Part shown: positions 7,554 to 12,109 of the stretch, in pieces
Layout: each line of letters starts with the position of its first letter
How positions within the stretch are numbered: the stretch's first letter is position 1
Assembly (NCBI GenBank): GCA_045534775.1
Contig: JAZSKI010000055.1
Span: forward strand, 1 to 12,109
From: JAZOTK01 sp045534775
Lineage (GTDB): Bacteria; Bacillota; Clostridia; RUG12999
Direction: 5' to 3'
DNA: 12,109 nt
The notes under the pieces: model-generated
Told to the model about the DNA's origin: nothing
Seen by the model: the letters and a program-made list of their open reading frames with translations, nothing else
The model's database searches: none
Made by a program: the position numbers and the translations under genes

Positions 7554-8072
7554 TTATTTTATCTTTGCAATACTGTCGTCTTCTTTAATTTCAAATATTT
7601 CGCCGCTGTTTGCATCAAAATAGAAATTTTTTATCTGCGTGCTGTCGCCGCCCGTCATATCTATTTTTGCCGCACCGAACATATAACAGCTACGGATTTT
7701 GCCTTCTGTCTCCACCTCTTTTATTTTACCCTCGTCGGTGGGAATAACAAGCGTGCCTTCGCCCATAATTTCGGCAGTAAGCTTTTCGATTTCCGCCGTT
7801 GCCGTATCATTTGGAATAATCTTTACGCCCTCCGGCACTTCTTCCTTTTTCGCTTCGGGGGTAGCTGTCGCAGTTACTGCGGTTCCTGCCGTAGCTTCTG
7901 CCGTAGCTTCTGCCATGGTTTCTGCCGTAGTTTCTGCCATAGCCTCTGCTGTAGCTGTTGCCGCTACCGCTGGGGGTTCCTCTGTTTTTTCTTTTTTATT
8001 GCATCCGCAACCGCTCAGGGTCGCCGTTGCCATCACCGCTGCCATCAGAATTATACCTGTTTTTTTATTCAT
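7554..8072 (-). CDS. Lipoprotein with Ala/Glu/Thr repeat linker and PepSY-like C-terminal domain
   Basis: A 172-residue secreted lipoprotein of unknown role. ATG at 8072 (MNKKTGIILMAAVM) is chosen because AGGAG lies 9 bases upstream; the ATG at 8081 abuts that site. A short signal peptide ends in lipobox LSGC with the lipidated cysteine at residue 22. Next come a Lys/Glu segment and a low-complexity linker built from four-residue units (AETM, AEAT, AEAT), encoded by a 12-bp tandem repeat. The C-terminal portion of about 80 residues contains GEGTLVIP, SCYMFGAAKID and FYFDANSGEIFEI. The last resembles the closing strand of PepSY domains, and the block matches the next gene's domain. The linker probably spans the cell wall. 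The 5' end overlaps yigZ by 8 bp. Confidence 0.75.
   Translation of the reverse strand: MNKKTGIILMAAVMATATLSGCGCNKKEKTEEPPAVAATATAEAMAETTAETMAEATAEATAGTAVTATATPEAKKEEVPEGVKIIPNDTATAEIEKLTAEIMGEGTLVIPTDEGKIKEVETEGKIRSCYMFGAAKIDMTGGDSTQIKNFYFDANSGEIFEIKEDDSIAKIK
7888..7959 (-). repeat. 12-bp tandem repeat inside the lipoprotein gene
   Basis: Six 12-base units run without interruption, starting with two identical copies of GCCGTAGCTTCT (7888-7899, 7900-7911). Four diverged copies follow (GCCATGGTTTCT, GCCGTAGTTTCT, GCCATAGCCTCT, GCTGTAGCTGTT, + strand). Weaker copies flank the array. The unit is in frame and adds four residues per copy (A-E-x-M/T), so copy-number change would lengthen or shorten the linker without shifting the frame. 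Confidence 0.85.
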
Positions 8073-8718
8073 TTTCTTCATCTCCTGTTTTTATATCTAC
8101 ATATTTGTAATCTGTTTTCTCTATTTTAGCCGAGCCTCCGGAAATATCGGTAATTTTATTCTCAAAATCGGCTTCTTCGCCCGATTTTACCCCTACCGTC
8201 AAAGTTACAATATCCGTATAAATTTTATCTTCGATAAAATATTCGTTGCCGATGGCGTGTTCGATTTTTCCCGACAGGTTATAATCACATTCCACCTTAT
8301 ATATACTGCACAGACGGCGGATTACGGGCGACGCATCAGCTACGGCATCGGCCGCCGCCTTTCCGTAAGCTCTCACCAAGCCTCCCGTACCTAAAAGGGT
8401 TCCGCCGAAATATCGGGTTACCACCACTGCCACATCTGTCAGATTCTGTTTCCGCAGAGTATCAAGCACCGGCATTCCCGCTGTCCCCGACGGTTCTCCG
8501 TCATCGGTAAATCTTTGAATATTATTCTCCTGCACCACATAGGCATAAACATTGTGCCTTGCATCGGCATATTTTTTCTTTACCGCACCGATAAATTCCA
8601 ACGCCTCTGCTTCCGTTGTTACAGGATAAACATTCCCGATAAACTCTGATTTTTTTTCAACATATAAGCTTTCGCCGCGTTTTTCTACGGTTTTATATTC
8701 CGTCTTCAAATTGTTCAT
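8065..8718 (-). CDS. yigZ: YigZ/IMPACT family protein
   Basis: This 217-residue protein belongs to the widespread YigZ/YvyE family, related to the eukaryotic IMPACT domain; its cellular role is not settled. The N-terminal UPF0029 domain shows SEFIGNVYPV, then DARHNVYAY, DDGEPSGTAGMPVL at about 72-85, and TRYFGGTLLGTGGLVRAYG at 101-119. All are hallmark blocks and intact. The C-terminal part (about 135-205) is the usual ferredoxin-like DUF1949-type region. ATG at 8718 is preferred because MNNLKTEYKTVEK is a typical family start. A TTG at 8742 would add eight residues with no ribosome site. The start lies 26 bases inside the end of hflX behind only GCGGTG, so translation probably depends on coupling to hflX. 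Confidence 0.9.
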   Translation of the reverse strand: MNNLKTEYKTVEKRGESLYVEKKSEFIGNVYPVTTEAEALEFIGAVKKKYADARHNVYAYVVQENNIQRFTDDGEPSGTAGMPVLDTLRKQNLTDVAVVVTRYFGGTLLGTGGLVRAYGKAAADAVADASPVIRRLCSIYKVECDYNLSGKIEHAIGNEYFIEDKIYTDIVTLTVGVKSGEEADFENKITDISGGSAKIEKTDYKYVDIKTGDEENE

Positions 8719-9940
8719 ATTTATACACCGCTTTTTGTTCAATATCAGCTGTTATTTTTATCCCCTTGTCAATATATTCTTCCGATATTATGATACCATC
8801 CTCGCGAATTTGTGCCGTAAGCCCGCCGCACTCGTAGGGAACAGTCAGTCGCATACGTTTTTTTGTTACCGCCAGCTTTATGGATACTGCCTTTAAAAGC
8901 TCATCCATATTCATTCCCGTCTTTGCCGAGATATATATGCTGTCACCGTCAGATGCGGGAACCGCCTCGCTTTCATCGCATTTGTTATATACATTTAGAA
9001 CAGGCGTATCGCCGCACTCCAGCTCACGGAGCAAATTCATTGATACCTCGGTATGAGACGGATATTCGCTGTCGGAGTAGTCAATGACATTTATTATTAC
9101 ATCCGCATACTTAACCTCTTCCAAGGTGGATTTGAATGCGTTTATCAAATGATGGGGCAGTTTTCTGATAAACCCTACCGTATCAATCAAAATTACCTCT
9201 CTGCCGTCGGGAAGACTGCACGCTCTTGCTGTCGGGTCGAGAGTTGCAAACAGCTTGTTTTCAGCCAACACCCCTGCCTGCGTAAAATAGTTCATTATAG
9301 TAGACTTACCTGCATTGGTATAGCCTACCAAAACCGCCGTCTGCCTGCCTTCCTTCTTCCTTCGCTCCCTGGTATAGCTTCTGCGAAGGGCTATCTCCCG
9401 TAGTTCCTTTTGCAAGTGACTTATATGAGTTCTGATATGCCTTTTATCGGTTTCCAGCTTTGTTTCACCGGGACCCCTTGTGCCTATTCCGCCGCCTAAT
9501 CGCGAAAGAGATGCACCCATTCCGCTAAGCCGCGGCAACATATATTTCAGCTGTGCCAGCTCTACCTGCAGCTTACCCTCGCCGGACAAGGCTCTTGACG
9601 CGAATATATCCAGAATAAGCGTTGAACGGTCAATTACCCGCACTCCCGTTTCTTCTTCAATATTCCTCTGCTGAGACCCCGTAAGCTCATCATCCACTAT
9701 AATCAAATCTATATCGTTGTTCCTGCAAAATTCTGTGATTTCAAGCAACTTTCCGCTTCCTAAATAAGTCGCAACATCAGGTGCTTCCTTAGGTTGCAAT
9801 ACCTGAGCAACCGTTTCAGCTCCTGCGGTTTTTGCCAGCTCCCGCAGTTCGTTCATAGTAGCATCTGTAGAATATACAACCCCACGCCTGTCCGTTTCCA
9901 CACCTACCAGCAACGCCCGTTCTTTCTTTTTTTCTTCCAT
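8693..9940 (-). CDS. hflX: Ribosome-associated GTPase HflX
   Basis: HflX binds the 50S subunit and splits stalled ribosomes during heat and other stress. The 415-residue protein has the N-terminal HflX domain (about 1-145) containing LGSGKLLEI. A glycine-rich linker follows (RLGGGIGTRGPGETKLE, about 148-163), then a helical arm. The GTPase domain has G1 GYTNAGKST at 206-214, LFATLDPTAR at 230-239 (switch I), G3 DTVGF at 253-257, G4 NKCD at 319-322 and G5 SAK at 338-340. A short C-terminal domain closes it. Every nucleotide-binding motif is intact. ATG at 9940 is preceded by AAAGG at about 9 bases, a moderate site. It is the first gene of its operon, with an excellent promoter and a possible operator upstream. 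Confidence 0.95.
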   Translation of the reverse strand: MEEKKKERALLVGVETDRRGVVYSTDATMNELRELAKTAGAETVAQVLQPKEAPDVATYLGSGKLLEITEFCRNNDIDLIIVDDELTGSQQRNIEEETGVRVIDRSTLILDIFASRALSGEGKLQVELAQLKYMLPRLSGMGASLSRLGGGIGTRGPGETKLETDKRHIRTHISHLQKELREIALRRSYTRERRKKEGRQTAVLVGYTNAGKSTIMNYFTQAGVLAENKLFATLDPTARACSLPDGREVILIDTVGFIRKLPHHLINAFKSTLEEVKYADVIINVIDYSDSEYPSHTEVSMNLLRELECGDTPVLNVYNKCDESEAVPASDGDSIYISAKTGMNMDELLKAVSIKLAVTKKRMRLTVPYECGGLTAQIREDGIIISEEYIDKGIKITADIEQKAVYKYEQFEDGI

Positions 9941-9984
9941 AGAATACAGCCTTTCATATACTTAATTATATATCCTCACTATAT

Positions 9985-10013
9985 ATTATACCAAAATAAT
10001 AAGTTTTGGTCAA
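9985..10013 (-). promoter_or_regulatory. Promoter of the hflX operon
   Basis: On the minus strand the -35 is TTGACC (10013-10008) and the -10 is TATAAT (9990-9985), separated by 17 bp. TG one base upstream of the -10 forms an extended -10. Transcription should begin near 9978, with a leader of about 40 bases before ATG 9940. It is back to back with the + strand promoter at 10041-10069, the two -35 boxes being 27 bases apart. Confidence 0.8.
9990..10010. promoter_or_regulatory. Putative operator: inverted repeat in the hflX promoter spacer
   Basis: ACCAAAA (9990-9996) and TTTTGGT (10004-10010) form perfect 7-bp arms with a 7-base centre. The 21-bp site fills the spacer and touches both -35 and -10, an ideal place for a repressor. 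I cannot match it to a known regulator: it is not the CtsR direct repeat, a CIRCE element, a Rex site or a CcpA cre site. A chance repeat in AT-rich DNA is possible. Confidence 0.4.
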
Positions 10014-10040
10014 GTATTAGTTAATTTTTTTATTTTCCAC

Positions 10041-10069
10041 TTGACAATCATCTCAATATGTGATATAAT
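10041..10069 (+). promoter_or_regulatory. Near-perfect promoter of the 129-residue HTH-like gene
   Basis: TTGACA (10041-10046) and TATAAT (10064-10069) are both exact consensus, with 17 bp between them and TG one base upstream of the -10. An A/T-rich run at 10021-10037 just upstream could act as an UP element. Transcription would start near 10076, and a strong AAAGGAG site (10087-10093) precedes ATG 10102. It is the strongest-looking promoter in the window. Confidence 0.88.
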
Positions 10070-10101
10070 GTAGCTATCAAATTAATAAAGGAGTTGTTGT
10101 T

Positions 10102-10491
10102 ATGATTAAAGATGCTTCAAGAGATTATGCCACACGCGCCTTCAGGATTTATGCTGAGCTGGATAAGACCTCCCGTCTCAGGCTCTGCGAGAACAGTATT
10201 TCCTCCCCGCTTGCTCAGGATATTCTGGCTGTTGATGAGACTCTTCGGGAGCTGGACTGTGCCAAAAACGGCGACAGAATTAAAAAGGCAGTCACCGAAG
10301 TCTATTTCCAAAGGGGCAAGTATTCTTTTGCCGGCGGTCTTATCTCAAAACGGGTTAAAAAAGTCTGTGAGGAAATCTTTGTATCGGAAATTCAGGTGTA
10401 TCGCTATTTAAAATTTGCCCGCGACCTTTTCTGCCGTCTTCGCGGTATTTCAACGGAGGCAGATATAGCTTTGCTGGATTGCAATAATTAA
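10102..10491 (+). CDS. Hypothetical protein with putative helix-turn-helix C-terminus
   Basis: I do not recognise this 129-residue protein with certainty. It has no signal peptide or membrane segment and looks cytosolic and helical. The second half, IKKAVTEVYFQ at about 70-80 followed by VSEIQVYRYLKFARDLFCRL at about 97-116, resembles the sigma-region-4-like helix-turn-helix of phage RinA/ArpU-type activators and DUF1492-like proteins. In those, a V-S-x-x-x-V-Y-R-x-L helix contacts DNA. The N-terminal half is charged and alpha-helical without a family I can name. ATG 10102 follows AAAGGAG at about 8 bases behind an exact-consensus promoter, so it is very likely real and highly expressed unless repressed. 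It is divergent from hflX and 112 bases upstream of gltA. No terminator is evident after it, so read-through into gltA is possible. Confidence 0.68.
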   Translation: MIKDASRDYATRAFRIYAELDKTSRLRLCENSISSPLAQDILAVDETLRELDCAKNGDRIKKAVTEVYFQRGKYSFAGGLISKRVKKVCEEIFVSEIQVYRYLKFARDLFCRLRGISTEADIALLDCNN

Positions 10492-10524
10492 CCTCTATGT
10501 TTTTGAAATTCATAATTATAGCTA

Positions 10525-10553
10525 TTGACTTATCTTGGAAAATATGCTATAAT
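10525..10553 (+). promoter_or_regulatory. Promoter of citrate synthase
   Basis: TTGACT (10525-10530) and TATAAT (10548-10553) are 17 bp apart, with TG one base before the -10 (extended -10). Transcription should start near 10560, leaving a leader of about 44 bases to ATG 10604. I found no hairpin terminator or obvious operator between 10492 and 10603. Confidence 0.8.
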
Positions 10554-10603
10554 AAACATAATTACCAAAAATTATAAAATCAATTAAGCAGGAAGGTTTT
10601 ATT

Positions 10604-11953
10604 ATGAATAGAAATGACGAAAAATTATTGAATTTTATCTGCAAGGCTGATGACAAGTATAAAATTGATTCAGATTTTTATAATAATTTCCGTGTCAAAC
10701 GAGGTCTTCGAAATTCCGATGGTACAGGTGTGCTTGCAGGTCTTACCGCTATCGGCGAGGTAAGAGGCTATATAATAGATGACGGCGAAAAAACTCCCAT
10801 TAACGGTAAGCTTCTGTATCGCGGTATTGATACAAAGGATATAATAAGCAATATGCTTGCCGAAAAGCGATTTGGTTTTGAAGAGGTTATATTCTTACTG
10901 TTGTTCGGATTTCTGCCTGATGCCAAAACCCTGGCGGAGTTTAAAGACTTGCTGGGCAATCTCCGCGAGCTTCCCGATAACTTCACCGAGGATACCATTC
11001 TCAAAGCCCCCAGCCCCGATATAATGAACAAGCTGTCACGATGCGTTTTGTCGTTATATACATACGATGAAAATGCTGATGATTGCAGCCTGCCGAATAT
11101 GATAAGACAGTCTTTAGAGCTTATTGCCCGTATGGTAACAATGACGGCGTATGCCTACCAGGCAAAACGTCATTATTATGACAGAGACAGTCTGTACATA
11201 CATTCACCCCGCACGGATTATTCCACCGCAGAAAACTTTTTCCATCTGACCCGTCCCGACAGCTCCTTTACCGAGCTTGAGGCACAGCTTTTAGATGTTC
11301 TGCTGGTACTTCAGGCAGAGCATGGCGGCGGTAATAACTCCGCCTTTATCTGCCGTGCCGTTTCCTCCAGCGGAACTGATACCTATTCGGCAATAGCCGC
11401 CGCCATCGGTTCTCTCAAAGGGCCTAAACACGGTGGTGCAAACGCAAAGGTTATAGGTATGATGGAAGATATTAAAGCCAATGTATCAAACTGGGCGGAT
11501 AAGGATGAGGTGAGGGCGTATCTGCAAAAAATCGTAAGAAAAGAAGCTTACGACCATTCGGGACTTATCTACGGTATGGGCCACGCAGTTTATACTCTGT
11601 CCGACCCCCGTGCAACTATTCTGAAGAAAAATGCCGCAACCCTCGCCGAAGCTAAAGGTTTTACGGAAGAGTTTAATCTTTATTCTCTGGTAGAAGAGCT
11701 GGCTCCTCAGGTTTTTGCGGAAGCAAAAGGCACAAACAAGCCTATTTGTGCAAATGTTGATTTATATTCAGGCTTTGTATATAAAATGCTGGATATACCC
11801 ACCGAGCTGTATACACCCCTTTTCGCAGTTGCCCGTATAGTAGGCTGGTGCGCTCACAGAATTGAAGAGGTTATCGGTAACGGCAAAATCATCCGTCCCG
11901 CCTATAAGAGCGTATGCCCCCGCGAAAAATATGTTAAACTTTCTGACAGATAA
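10604..11953 (+). CDS. gltA: Citrate synthase
   Basis: The enzyme condenses acetyl-CoA with oxaloacetate to citrate, the entry to 2-oxoglutarate and hence glutamate and arginine. The 449 residues include LYRGIDTKDI (71-80). The substrate histidine lies in AEHGGGNN (H240). The catalytic trio is H276 in LKGPKHGGAN, H327 in YGMGHAVY and D386 in NVDLYSGF. The DPRA arginine (R336) is also present. The N-terminus of about 45 residues before the conserved core is longer than in compact bacterial enzymes, a form I associate with Clostridia. 2-Methylcitrate synthase activity cannot be excluded from sequence, but no propionate-degradation genes are nearby. AGGAAGG (10590-10596) lies 7 bases before ATG 10604. 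No aconitase or isocitrate dehydrogenase gene is in the window. Confidence 0.92.
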   Translation: MNRNDEKLLNFICKADDKYKIDSDFYNNFRVKRGLRNSDGTGVLAGLTAIGEVRGYIIDDGEKTPINGKLLYRGIDTKDIISNMLAEKRFGFEEVIFLLLFGFLPDAKTLAEFKDLLGNLRELPDNFTEDTILKAPSPDIMNKLSRCVLSLYTYDENADDCSLPNMIRQSLELIARMVTMTAYAYQAKRHYYDRDSLYIHSPRTDYSTAENFFHLTRPDSSFTELEAQLLDVLLVLQAEHGGGNNSAFICRAVSSSGTDTYSAIAAAIGSLKGPKHGGANAKVIGMMEDIKANVSNWADKDEVRAYLQKIVRKEAYDHSGLIYGMGHAVYTLSDPRATILKKNAATLAEAKGFTEEFNLYSLVEELAPQVFAEAKGTNKPICANVDLYSGFVYKMLDIPTELYTPLFAVARIVGWCAHRIEEVIGNGKIIRPAYKSVCPREKYVKLSDR

Positions 11954-11985
11954 AAAATACTCGCCTGAAAAGGCGGGTATTTTTT
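11952..11985 (+). terminator. Rho-independent terminator after citrate synthase
   Basis: A 15-bp stem with a GAAA loop (11967-11970) and a single T-G wobble joins AAAAAATACTCGCCT to AGGCGGGTATTTTTT. The T tract continues to about 11993. It begins inside the gltA stop codon. The A-rich 5' arm could let it work weakly in the opposite direction. Confidence 0.92.
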
Positions 11986-12035
11986 CTTTTTTCTTGGTTA
12001 TAATAACAGTACCATCAGAAAAAGGAGCGATATTT

Positions 12036-12109
12036 ATGGAAAAACGTGATAACGGTCTGTCAACCCTTCTCAGGAGCAATCCTTCGGCACATTCCTTTTA
12101 CAGTAACCT
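12036..12109 (+). CDS. Start of an unidentified gene, cut by the window edge
   Basis: An open frame begins at ATG 12036, about 9 bases after a good AAAGGAG site (12020-12026). It runs open to the window end, giving MEKRDNGLSTLLRSNPSAHS and a few more residues. The charged, hydrophilic start followed by LLRSNPSA and FYSNL resembles small uncharacterised Bacillota proteins, but too little is present to name it. A TATAAT at 11999-12004 may be its -10; no convincing -35 accompanies it. Confidence 0.55.
   Translation, partial: MEKRDNGLSTLLRSNPSAHSFYSN

Noticed and set aside
7699..8394. A 231-residue + strand frame rich in Ala/Val/Ser
   Set aside because: It is the complement of the lipoprotein repeat and yigZ; low complexity, no ribosome site, and both minus-strand genes are well supported.
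11999..12004. A full promoter for the gene at 12036
   Set aside because: The TATAAT is good but the region 17-18 bp upstream is the terminator T tract with no credible -35.

Overview
The window looks like the chromosome of a Clostridia-type Bacillota, possibly an uncultured gut relative; I cannot name the genus. The grounds are moderately AT-rich DNA with A/T-rich intergenic spacers, strong AGGAGG-type ribosome sites, sigma-A promoters with 17-bp spacers and extended -10 boxes, an ArgR-type ARG box, and Lys/Glu/Ile-rich proteins. Most of the window is housekeeping sequence. No CRISPR array, tRNA or rRNA was seen, and no gene-free stretch exceeds about 160 bases.

Layout. (1) 1-140: the left end of an IS3-family insertion sequence, whose orfA reads out of the window on the minus strand. 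It has cut into a LacI-family regulator, leaving a + strand fragment (about 141-1040) with the hinge and the whole effector domain but no DNA-binding head. (2) 1061-1096: a hairpin terminator shared by two convergent units. (3) 7052 down to 1100, minus strand: a compact operon argD-argF-GNAT-comEC-holA. Its single promoter has an exact ARG-box palindrome over the -35. All junctions overlap or are separated by only a few bases. (4) 10013 down to 7094, minus strand: hflX-yigZ-lipoprotein-membrane protein. The promoter has an inverted repeat filling the spacer between -35 and -10. The last two genes encode surface-anchored proteins that share a PepSY-like C-terminal domain, and one carries a 12-bp tandem repeat. 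(5) 10041 onward, + strand: a divergent, near-consensus promoter drives a 129-residue putative helix-turn-helix protein. Citrate synthase follows with its own promoter and a strong terminator at 11952-11985, then the start of another small gene at the window edge.

How the genes work together. ArgD and ArgF are two steps of arginine synthesis from glutamate. Citrate synthase feeds the 2-oxoglutarate/glutamate supply those steps draw on. The ARG-box promoter appears to be the only promoter for the DNA-uptake channel ComEC and the clamp-loader subunit HolA as well, so arginine supply may influence both. HflX (ribosome rescue) and YigZ form a separate unit with the two envelope proteins. The least described items are the PepSY-like protein pair, the putative operator in front of hflX, and the 129-residue protein behind a very strong promoter.
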